A stretch of 64,000 bases of DNA, taken from Rhizobium sp. Root1334. Its GTDB lineage: Bacteria > Pseudomonadota > Alphaproteobacteria > Rhizobiales > Rhizobiaceae. The translations under genes and the position numbers were made by a program. Shown in pieces: positions 1-8,314 of the stretch (position 1 is the first letter of the stretch; every line of letters begins with the position of its first letter). The notes under the pieces were generated by a model. That model was not told where the DNA came from. It did no database searches and was given only the letters and a program-made list of their open reading frames with translations. The stretch covers positions 63,687 through 127,686 of the forward strand of contig NZ_LMEY01000023.1 in NCBI RefSeq assembly GCF_001426665.1, in the 5' to 3' direction.

Positions 1-648
1 GGCCTCATGGGAGCCGGCCGTACCGAAACCGCGATGAGCATTTTCGGAAAGTCCTGGGGTCACAAGATCACCGGCGAAGTGCATATGCATGGCAAGCTTG
101 TTGATGTCAGCACCATCCCGCGTGCCATCGAAGCCGGCCTTGCCTATGTTACCGAAGACCGCAAACAGCTCGGCCTGGTGCTCAACAACAACATCATGCA
201 CAACACGACGCTCGCCAATCTGGGCGCTGTCGCAAGCAGCGGCGTGATCGACGATCACATGGAGCGCAAGGTCGCGACCGACTACCGGACGAAACTGCGC
301 ATCCGCTCCCATTCGATCTATCAGGAGACCGTCAATCTGTCGGGTGGCAACCAGCAGAAGGTCGTTCTATCCAAGTGGTTGTTTACCACGCCTGAAGTGC
401 TGATCCTCGACGAGCCGACACGCGGCATCGATGTCGGGGCGAAGTATGAAATCTATACCATCATCAATCAGCTTGCCGCAGAAGGGAAGGGTATCCTGAT
501 GATCTCATCGGAAATGCCCGAACTTCTCGGAACCTGCGACCGCATCTACGTGATGAACGAAGGACGCATCGTCGCCGAGCTTTCGAAAGCAGAAGCAAGC
601 CAGGAATCCATTATGCGCGCCATCATGCGCTCCGGGGAGAAACACTAA
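1..648 (+). CDS. gguA: Sugar ABC transporter ATP-binding protein GguA, C-terminal part
   Basis: This is the 3' part of a tandem-domain ATPase that energises uptake of monosaccharides at the inner membrane. The gene runs in from before the window. The first codons give the degenerate P-loop (GLMGAGRTE) typical of the second nucleotide-binding domain of XylG/RbsA-like proteins. The ABC signature LSGGNQQKV and Walker B VLILDEPTRGIDVG follow near the middle. About 215 of an expected 500 or so residues are present. The stop codon overlaps the start of the permease gene (TAATG), so the two are translationally coupled. The assignment to gguA rests on the following gguB and gguC; the binding-protein gene chvE would be expected upstream, outside the window. 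Confidence 0.9.
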   Translation, partial: GLMGAGRTETAMSIFGKSWGHKITGEVHMHGKLVDVSTIPRAIEAGLAYVTEDRKQLGLVLNNNIMHNTTLANLGAVASSGVIDDHMERKVATDYRTKLRIRSHSIYQETVNLSGGNQQKVVLSKWLFTTPEVLILDEPTRGIDVGAKYEIYTIINQLAAEGKGILMISSEMPELLGTCDRIYVMNEGRIVAELSKAEASQESIMRAIMRSGEKH

Positions 649-1856
649 TGGTCGCCGAAACCAGCGCTCCGAAAACCACACCCTCCATCGGGGAATATCT
701 CAAGAACAATATCCGCGAATACGGCCTGCTCGTCGCGCTCGTGGTTATCATGCTGTTCTTCCAGTATCTGACGGATGGCGTCCTCTTCCGTCCGGTCAAC
801 CTGACCAACCTGATCCTGCAGAACTCCTTCATCGTCATCATGGCGCTGGGCATGCTTCTGATTATCGTTGCCGGACATATCGATCTGTCCGTCGGATCGA
901 TCGTGGCGTTCACCGGCGGCCTGTCGGCAATTATGCTGGTGAAATGGGGAATCCATTACTCGATCGTGGTGCCGCTCTGCCTGATCTTGGGTGGTCTCGT
1001 CGGTGCCGCTCAAGGGTATTGGGTCGCCTACCAGAAAATTCCGGCCTTCATCGTGACGCTGGCCGGTATGCTCGTGTTCCGCGGCCTGACCTATCTCATT
1101 CTCCAGAACCGCCCGATTGGTCCGTTCCCGAAGGACTTCCAGTCGCTGTCGACCGGCTTCGTTCCTGATTTCCTGTATTTCCTCAATCCGGCGCCGGACA
1201 CGATCGTCAATTTCTTCTCGCTTGTCGTCGTCGTTGCCCTGGTAGCCCTGGCCATCTACTACGGTCTTCGCGACCGCCGCACCAATGAGAAACACGGCAC
1301 GGAAAACGAGCCTTTCGCGTTCTTTGCCGGCCAGATGTTCATCATTGCTGCTGTCGCAATTTTCCTTGGCTACCAGCTCTCGACCTACAAGGGTTTCCCA
1401 AACGTTCTGGTCGTCATGGCTCTGCTGATCGCGCTCTACACGTTCGTCACCACACGTTCGACGATCGGCCGCCGCATTTATGCGATGGGCGGTAATGAGA
1501 AGGCCGCAAAGCTCTCCGGTATCAATACCGAGCGCCTGACCTTCTACACCTTCGTCAATATGGGCGTGCTTGCCGCTCTTGCCGGCATGATCATCGCGGC
1601 CCGCCTGAATTCGGCAACGCCGAAGGCCGGTGTCGGCTTCGAACTCGACGTCATCGCGGCCTGCTTCATCGGTGGTGCGTCCGCTTCGGGCGGCGTTGGC
1701 AAGATCACCGGCGCTGTCATTGGTGCTCTGATCATGGGCGTCATGAACAACGGCATGTCGATCATGGGCCTCGGCATCGATTACCAGCAACTGGTCAAGG
1801 GCCTTGTGCTTCTCGCTGCCGTGTTCTTCGACGTCTACAACAAGAACAAGGGCTGA
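648..1856 (+). CDS. gguB: Sugar ABC transporter permease GguB
   Basis: This inner-membrane permease of the GguA/GguB monosaccharide importer has 402 residues. It has multiple hydrophobic helices and the conserved BPD_transp_2 stretch near residues 80-95 (IVAGHIDLSVGSIVAF). A C-terminal GGASASGGVGKITGAVIGAL segment is typical of the XylH/MmsB branch. The ATG overlaps the gguA stop. In Agrobacterium the homologous genes sit downstream of chvE, whose product binds aldoses and also signals to VirA. That link is knowledge of the family, not visible here. A 228-base gap with a GC-rich hairpin separates it from gguC. Confidence 0.92.
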   Translation: MVAETSAPKTTPSIGEYLKNNIREYGLLVALVVIMLFFQYLTDGVLFRPVNLTNLILQNSFIVIMALGMLLIIVAGHIDLSVGSIVAFTGGLSAIMLVKWGIHYSIVVPLCLILGGLVGAAQGYWVAYQKIPAFIVTLAGMLVFRGLTYLILQNRPIGPFPKDFQSLSTGFVPDFLYFLNPAPDTIVNFFSLVVVVALVALAIYYGLRDRRTNEKHGTENEPFAFFAGQMFIIAAVAIFLGYQLSTYKGFPNVLVVMALLIALYTFVTTRSTIGRRIYAMGGNEKAAKLSGINTERLTFYTFVNMGVLAALAGMIIAARLNSATPKAGVGFELDVIAACFIGGASASGGVGKITGAVIGALIMGVMNNGMSIMGLGIDYQQLVKGLVLLAAVFFDVYNKNKG

Positions 1857-1876
1857 CCGGGTCCGGTCTGTCCTGC

Positions 1877-1897
1877 GCGCCGGGCCTTGTCCGGCGC
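1877..1897 (+). other. Intercistronic hairpin after gguB
   Basis: A perfect 7-bp GC stem (GCGCCGG / CCGGCGC) closes a 7-nt loop about 20 bases after the gguB stop. No T-run follows, so it is more likely an mRNA-end stabiliser or partial attenuator than a strong terminator. The rest of the gguB-gguC gap (1857-2084) shows no convincing gene. Confidence 0.45.
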
Positions 1898-2084
1898 AAA
1901 CTGGTGCCGGGGCGCGTTTCGTGCTGACATTTGGCGAGATGCTCCGGCCCACGCATCATAACGAGAACGGCGGCGTTGCCGCCACCAACGGGAGCATATG
2001 CCATGTCTCCCAATGGGTTGTTGTTGCCGAAAGCTCGCGGCTTGACGCTGAAAAGACAGCCCGGATCGAGAAAAGGATAGTGCT

Positions 2085-3077
2085 GTGCTGATTTCCCAGG
2101 TGAAGAACAATGATGGCTCGATCACGGTCGCCGTTCGCGACGCGGGGCAGGCCGCGCGTGCGGTCAAGAACGCATCCAGTGTCTACGGACTGGCGATGGA
2201 AGCGGCCAATTCCGGCAAGAGCCTGAAGGCTGTCGTCGAGGCACATGGACTTGGCGACGAAGTCGATCTTCAGGACGCTTATGCCAAGGGCAATTTCCTG
2301 CCGCCGATCACGCATCCGGACGATGCCCACCTGCACCTGACCGGCACGGGCCTTACCCATCTTGGCTCTGCCTCGACGCGCGATGCGATGCACGCGGCTG
2401 TGTCCAAGGTGGAAGAGGGCGCCACCGACACGATGAGAATGTTCAAGATGGGCCTGGAAGGCGGCAAGCCGAAGCCGGGCGAAAAGGGCGTTCAGCCCGA
2501 ATGGTTCTACAAGGGCAATGGCTCGCAGACCGTGGCCCCTGGCGGCGACCTCGTTTCGCCATCGTTTGCGCAGGATGGCGGCGAAGAGCCGGAAATGGCA
2601 GGCATCTATGTGATCTCCGACAAGGGCGCGCCATTCCGCATCGGTTTTGCGGTCGCCAACGAATTCTCCGATCACGTGACCGAGCGCGTCAACTATCTCT
2701 ATCTTGCTCATTCGAAGTTGCGGCCTGCAAGCTTCGGTCCGGAAATCCGGGTGGGCGAAGCGCCGAGCGATATCCGTGGGACCTCGCGCATCATCCGCGA
2801 TGGCGCCGTGTTCTGGGAAAAGCCGTTCCTGTCCGGCGAAGCCAACATGTCCCATACGTTTGCCAACCTCGAATATCACCACTTCAAGTACGGTATCTTC
2901 CGTGCGCCGGGCGATGTGCATGTCCATATGTTCGGGACTGCGACGCTATCCTTCGGTGATGGCATCAAGACCGAGGCAGGCGATATCTTCGAAATCGAGG
3001 CGTCCGAGTTCGGCCTGCCGCTGCGCAACACGCTGGCGATTGCTGGCGAAGACGAGGTCACGATCGGCCAGCTCTGA
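2085..3077 (+). CDS. gguC: GguC, FAH-superfamily sugar-acid enzyme (AraD1-like)
   Basis: This 330-residue protein matches the GguC/AraD1 type of fumarylacetoacetate-hydrolase-superfamily proteins. The start is a GTG with AAGG placed 8 nt upstream; no ATG fits the family N-terminus. Acidic and His residues typical of the divalent-metal site appear in the second half (a GLEGGKPKPGEKG loop, later an HTFANLEYHHF region). It lies directly before an alpha-ketoglutarate semialdehyde dehydrogenase and an arabonate dehydratase. The likely reaction is therefore dehydration of L-2-keto-3-deoxyarabonate to 2-oxoglutarate semialdehyde. That substrate is inferred from context; the family also contains hydrolases and decarboxylases. 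Confidence 0.85.
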   Translation: MLISQVKNNDGSITVAVRDAGQAARAVKNASSVYGLAMEAANSGKSLKAVVEAHGLGDEVDLQDAYAKGNFLPPITHPDDAHLHLTGTGLTHLGSASTRDAMHAAVSKVEEGATDTMRMFKMGLEGGKPKPGEKGVQPEWFYKGNGSQTVAPGGDLVSPSFAQDGGEEPEMAGIYVISDKGAPFRIGFAVANEFSDHVTERVNYLYLAHSKLRPASFGPEIRVGEAPSDIRGTSRIIRDGAVFWEKPFLSGEANMSHTFANLEYHHFKYGIFRAPGDVHVHMFGTATLSFGDGIKTEAGDIFEIEASEFGLPLRNTLAIAGEDEVTIGQL

Positions 3078-3144
3078 TTTCCGTGCATTTGACTGCGGGC
3101 GTCTATCCCAGGGCGCTCGCTGAACCAAAGGAGGCTTCGAGCCC

Positions 3145-4552
3145 ATGACACTTCATCACAACCTGATCGCTGGCGAATGGGTCGGCAGCAATGGCGTCGA
3201 GAACATCAACCCGTCGAACACCAACGAGATTGTCGGCCTCTATGCCACCGCCAGCGCCGACGATGCCAAGACCGCGATCGCCGCTGCCAAGGCCGCATTT
3301 CCGGCCTGGTCGCGCTCGGGCATCCTTGAACGTCACGCGATCCTGAAGAAGACGGCCGACGAAATCCTCGCCCGCAAGGAAGAGCTTGGCAACCTGCTCG
3401 CTCGCGAAGAGGGCAAGACGCTTCCCGAAGCGATCGGCGAAACCATCCGTTCGGCACAGATCTTCGATTTCTTTGCTGGTGAGGCGCTGCGCCTGGCCGG
3501 TGAGGTTCTGCCATCGGTTCGTCCGAACATCGGCGTCGAGATCACCCGCGAGCCGATCGGCGTCATCGGCATCATCACGCCGTGGAATTTCCCGATCGCT
3601 ATTCCGGCCTGGAAGATCGCCCCGGCGCTCTGCCACGGCAACACCATCGTCTTCAAGCCGGCCGAACTGGTGCCGGGCTGCTCCTGGGCGATTGTCGATA
3701 TTCTTCATCGCGCCGGTCTGCCGAAGGGCGTGCTCAACCTGGTGATGGGCAAGGGTTCTGTCGTTGGTCAGGCGATGCTCGACAGCCCGGATCTTGCCGG
3801 CATCACCTTTACCGGTTCGACCGGAACCGGCAAGCGGGTGGCTGCCGCCTCGATCGAGCATAACCGCAAGTTCCAGCTGGAAATGGGCGGCAAGAACCCG
3901 ATGGTCGTGCTTGACGATGCCGACCTGACGGTCGCCGTCGAGGCTGCTGCCAATTCCGGCTTCTTCTCGACCGGCCAGCGTTGCACCGCCTCCTCACGCC
4001 TGATCGTCACTGAAGGCATTCATGACAGGTTCGTTGCGGCGCTTACCGAAAAGCTGAAGACGCTGGTGGTCGATGATGCGCTGAAGGCTGGCACCCATAT
4101 CGGACCGGTGGTCGATGAGCGCCAGCTTGCCACCGATACCGACTATATCGCCATCGGCAAAAAGGAAGGCGCCAAGCTCGCCTTCGGCGGCGAGACGATC
4201 GAACGGGAAAATCCGGGCTTCTATCTGCAGCCGACGCTGTTTACCGAAGCCACCAACCAGATGCGCATCAGCCGCGAGGAAATCTTCGGCCCTGTCGCCT
4301 CGGTCATCCGTGTCAAGGATTACGAGGAAGCCTTGTCGGTCGCCAACGACACGCCGTTTGGCCTGTCGGCGGGTATCGCCACGACGAGCCTCAAGCATGC
4401 CACCCATTTCAAGCGCAATTCGGAAGCCGGCATGGTTCGATTTCCACGTGCCGTTCGGCGGCCGCAAGGCCTCCTCCTTCGGCTCACGCGAGCAGGGCAA
4501 GTATGCAGCCGAGTTCTTCACTGTGGTGAAGACGGCCTACACGCTGGCATAA
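3145..4552 (+). pseudogene. Frameshifted alpha-ketoglutarate semialdehyde dehydrogenase
   Basis: An NAD(P)-dependent aldehyde dehydrogenase expected to oxidise 2-oxoglutarate semialdehyde to 2-oxoglutarate as the last step of the pentose pathway. A strong GGAGG precedes the ATG. The N-terminal 431 codons are intact and include TPWNFP, catalytic Glu246 (EMGGKNP) and Cys280 (GQRCTASS). After AGMV (about 4437) the frame breaks. The family continues with MVNLPTAG and then V-D-x-H-VPFGG, but here about 26 nt are missing and the DFHVPFGGRK end reappears in another frame, stopping at 4552. In the original frame there is no stop, so translation would run into the dehydratase gene. The lost C-terminus carries oligomerisation and substrate elements, so activity is doubtful. 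Coordinates span the ancestral gene; an assembly error cannot be excluded. Confidence 0.85.
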
Positions 4553-4561
4553 CGCATTTTC

Positions 4562-4586
4562 GCCGGATCGGCTGTGTCGATCCGGC
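4562..4586 (+). other. Intercistronic hairpin between dehydrogenase and araC
   Basis: A perfect 9-bp stem (GCCGGATCG / CGATCCGGC) with a 7-nt loop sits 10 bases after the ancestral dehydrogenase stop and 19 bases before the dehydratase ATG. No T-run follows. It resembles intercistronic structures that protect or process polycistronic mRNA. Confidence 0.5.
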
Positions 4587-4605
4587 ATGTCAAAGGACAA
4601 GGGTA

Positions 4606-6345
4606 ATGTTCAAGAAAGCACAATGGCCGCGGCAGCTGCGTTCGCAGCATTGGTATGGCGGCACGAGCCGCGACGTCATCTACCATCGCGGCTGGATGAA
4701 GAACCAGGGATATCCGCACGACCTGTTCGACGGACGCCCGGTGATCGGCATCCTCAATACCTGGTCGGACATGACGCCGTGCAACGGCCATCTGCGTGAG
4801 CTGGCCGAAAAGGTGAAGGCCGGTATCTGGGAGGCGGGTGGCTTCCCGATGGAAGTACCGGTATTCTCGGCTTCGGAAAACACCTTCCGACCAACCGCGA
4901 TGATGTACCGGAACCTTGCGGCTCTGGCGATCGAAGAGACGATCCGCGGCCAACCGATGGATGGTTGCGTGCTTCTGGTCGGTTGCGACAAGACCACCCC
5001 GTCGCTGATCATGGCAGCTGCCTCCGTCGATTTGCCTTCGATCGTCGTCACAGGCGGCCCGATGCTGAACGGCTATTTCCGCGGTGAGCGTGTCGGTTCC
5101 GGCACGCATCTGTGGAAGTTCTCCGAAATGGTCAAGGCCGGCGAGATGACGCAGGACGAATTCCTTGAGGCGGAAGCCTCGATGAGCCGCTCGTCAGGCA
5201 CCTGCAACACCATGGGCACCGCGTCCACGATGGCCTCCATGGCCGAAGCACTCGGCATGGCGCTGTCCGGCAACGCCGCGATCCCGGGCGTCGACAGCCG
5301 CCGCAAGGTGATGGCGCAACTCACCGGCCGGCGCATCGTGCAGATGGTCAAGGACGACCTGAAACCATCAGATATCATGACCAAGCAGGCTTTTGAAAAC
5401 GCCATCCGCACCAATGCGGCGATCGGCGGCTCGACCAATGCCGTCATTCATCTGCTTGCCATGGCTGGCCGCGTCGGCATCGACCTGACGCTGGACGACT
5501 GGGACCGTTGCGGCCGCGACGTGCCGACCATCGTCAACCTGATGCCATCGGGCAAATACCTGATGGAAGAATTCTTCTATGCCGGTGGTCTGCCTGTCGT
5601 CATCAAGCGCCTCGGTGAGGCGGGCCTGCTGCACAAGGATGCGCTGACCGTTTCGGGCGAAACCATGTGGGACGAAGTCAAGGATGTCGTCAACTGGAAC
5701 GAAGACGTCATCCTGCCGGCCGAGAAGGCGCTGACGCAATCCGGCGGTATCGTCGTGGTGCGTGGCAATCTCGCTCCAAAGGGCGCGGTGTTGAAGCCGT
5801 CCGCCGCTTCGCCGCATCTGTTGACGCACCGTGGCCGCGCTGTCGTGTTCGAGGACATCGACGACTACAAGGCCAAGATCAACGATGACAATCTCGACAT
5901 CGACGAGACCTGCATCATGGTCATGAAGAACTGTGGACCGAAGGGCTATCCCGGCATGGCCGAAGTCGGCAACATGGGTCTTCCGCCAAAGGTGCTGAAG
6001 AAGGGCATCACCGACATGGTGCGCATCTCCGATGCCCGCATGTCCGGCACCGCCTATGGCACGGTCGTGCTGCACACGTCGCCGGAAGCCGCTGTTGGCG
6101 GGCCGCTCGCCGTGGTCAAGAATGGCGACATGATCGAGCTCGACGTTCCCAACCGCCGCCTGCATCTCGACATTTCCGATGCGGAACTGGCCCAGCGTCT
6201 TTCTGCATGGAAACCGCAGCACGAGCTACCGACATCGGGCTATGCTTTCCTGCATCAGCAGCATGTCGAAGGGGCCGATACCGGCGCCGACCTCGACTTC
6301 CTCAAGGGATGTCGTGGTAGTGCTGTTGGCAAGGACAGCCACTAA
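4606..6345 (+). CDS. araC: L-arabonate dehydratase (IlvD/Edd family)
   Basis: This 579-residue cytoplasmic iron-sulfur dehydratase should convert L-arabonate to L-2-keto-3-deoxyarabonate. Cys59 (TPCNGH), Cys127 (VGCDKTTPS) and Cys200 (SGTCNTMGTAST) are the cluster ligands of the IlvD/Edd family. The length matches pentonate dehydratases rather than IlvD. The ATG at 4606 is preceded by AAGGACAAGGG. Upstream sequence is in frame and open because of the deletion in the preceding gene, but the native start is clear from the family N-terminus (MFKKAQWPRQLRSQHW). Context with gguABC and the semialdehyde dehydrogenase supports a pentose acid; D-xylonate or D-galactonate type substrates remain possible. 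The symbol follows the Azospirillum araC dehydratase, not the regulator of the same name. Confidence 0.88.
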   Translation: MFKKAQWPRQLRSQHWYGGTSRDVIYHRGWMKNQGYPHDLFDGRPVIGILNTWSDMTPCNGHLRELAEKVKAGIWEAGGFPMEVPVFSASENTFRPTAMMYRNLAALAIEETIRGQPMDGCVLLVGCDKTTPSLIMAAASVDLPSIVVTGGPMLNGYFRGERVGSGTHLWKFSEMVKAGEMTQDEFLEAEASMSRSSGTCNTMGTASTMASMAEALGMALSGNAAIPGVDSRRKVMAQLTGRRIVQMVKDDLKPSDIMTKQAFENAIRTNAAIGGSTNAVIHLLAMAGRVGIDLTLDDWDRCGRDVPTIVNLMPSGKYLMEEFFYAGGLPVVIKRLGEAGLLHKDALTVSGETMWDEVKDVVNWNEDVILPAEKALTQSGGIVVVRGNLAPKGAVLKPSAASPHLLTHRGRAVVFEDIDDYKAKINDDNLDIDETCIMVMKNCGPKGYPGMAEVGNMGLPPKVLKKGITDMVRISDARMSGTAYGTVVLHTSPEAAVGGPLAVVKNGDMIELDVPNRRLHLDISDAELAQRLSAWKPQHELPTSGYAFLHQQHVEGADTGADLDFLKGCRGSAVGKDSH

Positions 6346-6364
6346 CCGCTGGGCAGCAATCAAT

Positions 6365-6396
6365 AAAAAAGGCGGGGTGCAAACCTCGCCTTTTTT
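6365..6396. terminator. Bidirectional terminator between araC and DMT transporter
   Basis: A 13-bp stem with one G-T wobble (AAAAAAGGCGGGG / CCTCGCCTTTTTT) and a 6-nt loop has an A-run on one side and a T-run on the other. It can therefore stop transcripts of the two convergent genes on both strands. Confidence 0.92.
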
Positions 6397-6412
6397 GTTT
6401 GCCCGCGCCAGA

Positions 6413-7291
6413 TTACAGGCTGATCAAAGCAGTACCGCATACTGCGATGACAGCGCCGACCCACGCAGCTTTCGGTGGTGCGACCCCGGTTCTGGCCCAT
6501 ACCATAGGCAGGATCACGACGGGTGTCATCGAGGACAGCGTCGAGACAATACCGACATTGCCATTTGCAAGCGCCGCCATCAGCAATGACATGCCGAGAC
6601 CCGTGCCGAAGAAGGCAGATCCAAGAGCCGTGACTTGTGTTTTGGCTGTCATCGGCGAACGGTCTCTCAGCTGTGCGATCGGCAGCAGGCTGGCGAGGAG
6701 AAAGACCAGTGCCGCAAAGCCGGCGCGGACCATCATGGCGGTAAACGGTTCGACACCTGCTGCCATCGCAGGACGGGCGCATAGGCTTCCGAGAGCCTGA
6801 CCTATCGCCGTAATGACCCCGAGGCCGATGCCTAGCCATGGCGTTCCAGCCGATAATGCCGCCTTCGATCCTAACGGTAGGCCGATCGCCAGTGTGATGC
6901 CCAAAAGCACGAGAAGAACGCCGGCGCTCTGCTGCAGGCTGACCGTTTCGCCAAGCACGGCATAGCCGAGCAGAAGTGCGAAAGGAGACGCAAGCGAAAA
7001 CAACAGGGCGGTTGTTCGCGCGCCGGCAATGTAGATCGCTGCGAAATAGGTCGTGGTCGCAATGACAATGCCAAAGCCGCTGGATAGTGCGAGGTATCCG
7101 ATCTGCCATGGCTCCAGCGAGTGCCAGCCGCCAACGGCAAGCGACGCCGTACCTGTCATCAGGAATGACGCAACCATCTGCCACCGGGCCAGCCGGAAGA
7201 CATTTACGCGCCCTTTCAGCTCACCAATGAGCATGCCGCTCATGGCAATGCAGGTTGCTGCGGCGAGTGCGAGGATTTCGGAGACATACAT
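6413..7291 (-). CDS. DMT-superfamily (EamA) transporter
   Basis: This 292-residue integral membrane protein has about ten hydrophobic helices in two EamA-like halves. The second half contains a PMVWARTGVAPPKAAWVG turn and ends in a short hydrophobic tail. The internal ATG giving MYVSEILALAAATC was chosen because it starts directly in the first helix; an upstream ATG would add 13 polar residues. The substrate cannot be told from sequence; family members export metabolites or amino acids. It converges on the pentose operon and is separated from it by a terminator. Confidence 0.85.
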   Translation of the reverse strand: MYVSEILALAAATCIAMSGMLIGELKGRVNVFRLARWQMVASFLMTGTASLAVGGWHSLEPWQIGYLALSSGFGIVIATTTYFAAIYIAGARTTALLFSLASPFALLLGYAVLGETVSLQQSAGVLLVLLGITLAIGLPLGSKAALSAGTPWLGIGLGVITAIGQALGSLCARPAMAAGVEPFTAMMVRAGFAALVFLLASLLPIAQLRDRSPMTAKTQVTALGSAFFGTGLGMSLLMAALANGNVGIVSTLSSMTPVVILPMVWARTGVAPPKAAWVGAVIAVCGTALISL

Positions 7292-7554
7292 GAATGTTGC
7301 CTGGCTATGAATGTTTGCGGGGCATGCCACAGAGCCGTATAAATCCCCAGATAAATCGTGGTCTCTTGCCAGTAAAATTTCCCGTCCGGCTGCAAATGCA
7401 TCATTTCAATGCACTTCTCTAAGGTATTATCGCCTGTGATTACTTTCCATTCACGCGGCTTTTCAGAAGCCGGAATGCGGTCGGAACGAAGGCGTGCCTG
7501 AGCTGGTTGCTTCTCCATCGCCGGGCTGATCCGGTATTCGGGAAGGAGAACGTT

Positions 7555-8247
7555 ATGAAAATTGCTATCATAAGCCTGTCTCTCGGCTTTCTCGCTGCAA
7601 CGGTTGTATTTGTGCCGCCTGTTGAGGCTGAGGACAGTCACGGCAACGGTCGCGGTCTCGGTGTGAGTGTATCGATCGGCGGTGAAAATGGCATCAACGC
7701 TGACGTTGGAGCATCACTGGGCGGGCGTAATGGCGTCAATGCCGACGTCAATGCTTCAGTGGGAGGTGCCAAGGGTGTGAACGCCGATGCCAATGCCTCT
7801 GTCGGAGGACGGTCAGGGATCAACGCCGACGTCGATGCCAGCGTCGGTGGCAGCCGAGGTCTGACAGCGGATATCAGTGCAAGCGCAGGCGGAAGCAAGG
7901 GTGTCAATGCCAATGCTGGCGTCGGGCTTGGCGGATCGCGCGGCCTCAATGCAGATGTCGATGTAGGAATAGGCGGCGGGCGGGGTATCGATGTCGGTAT
8001 TGGTGTTGGCAACAACGGCGGCGATGGCGGTGGCAAGACGCCGGTGAAGCCCAATCCCGGTGGTGGCGATGGCAGCAGCAATCCGGACGTTAAGCCTGCA
8101 ACGCCACCTATGACGGCGTTCAACAGTTTGCCGGCAGGCGAACAGCATCGTCTCATCCGCCGCTGCCGGGATATTGCCGGCTCGTCAGATTATGATGCCA
8201 GTCTAGTCAGTCTCTGCCGACTGCTGCAGGCAAGCGCTTCGCGCTGA
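7555..8247 (+). CDS. Secreted Gly-rich protein with eight 14-residue repeats
   Basis: This is a 230-residue protein of no family I recognise. Residues 1-25 form a signal peptide ending PPVEA. Residues 41-152 hold eight tandem repeats of exactly 14 residues, with GG pairs at 42, 56, 70, 84, 98, 112, 126 and 140 and consensus GGxxG(V/I/L)NADVxASV. Small hydrophobic and polar residues alternate, which would suit a beta-solenoid or stacked-strand fold. A Gly/Pro-rich linker follows (about 153-186). The C-terminal part has two cysteines (204 and 221) that could form a disulfide. A GGAAGGAGAA Shine-Dalgarno at 7541 fixes the start. It is probably periplasmic or surface-exposed; the function is unknown. 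Confidence 0.8.
   Translation: MKIAIISLSLGFLAATVVFVPPVEAEDSHGNGRGLGVSVSIGGENGINADVGASLGGRNGVNADVNASVGGAKGVNADANASVGGRSGINADVDASVGGSRGLTADISASAGGSKGVNANAGVGLGGSRGLNADVDVGIGGGRGIDVGIGVGNNGGDGGGKTPVKPNPGGGDGSSNPDVKPATPPMTAFNSLPAGEQHRLIRRCRDIAGSSDYDASLVSLCRLLQASASR
7675..8010 (+). repeat. Coding tandem repeat, 42-nt unit x 8
   Basis: Eight consecutive 42-nt units encode the 14-residue GGxxGxNADVxASV repeats of the secreted protein. Units are conserved at the Gly, Asn, Ala, Asp and Val positions but have diverged at nucleotide level. This implies old duplication under protein-level selection rather than fresh slippage. Confidence 0.85.
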
Positions 8248-8261
8248 CAATAGCAAAAAGC

Positions 8262-8292
8262 AAAATCCCGCCAGCTGGAATGGCGGGATTTT
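8262..8292. terminator. Bidirectional terminator
   Basis: A perfect 12-bp stem (AAAATCCCGCCA / TGGCGGGATTTT) with a 7-nt loop lies between the convergent repeat-protein gene and the transglutaminase operon. A/T runs on both sides fit termination in both directions. Confidence 0.93.
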
Positions 8293-8314
8293 CCGCGGCG
8301 ATCGATATCACCCT

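Noticed and set aside
645-1952. 435-residue open frame on the minus strand opposite gguB
   Set aside because: It is an antisense shadow: highly charged, no family pattern, no ribosome site, and the plus strand holds a clear permease.
3145-6345. A genuine designed bifunctional dehydrogenase-dehydratase enzyme
   Set aside because: The junction lacks conserved C-terminal dehydrogenase residues that are still present in another frame, and the linker is out-of-frame sequence; a mutation or assembly error explains it better.
7675-8010. Possible CRISPR array from the regular 42-nt periodicity
   Set aside because: Units are contiguous without spacers, diverged at the nucleotide level, and encode a repeating peptide in one frame with a signal peptide.
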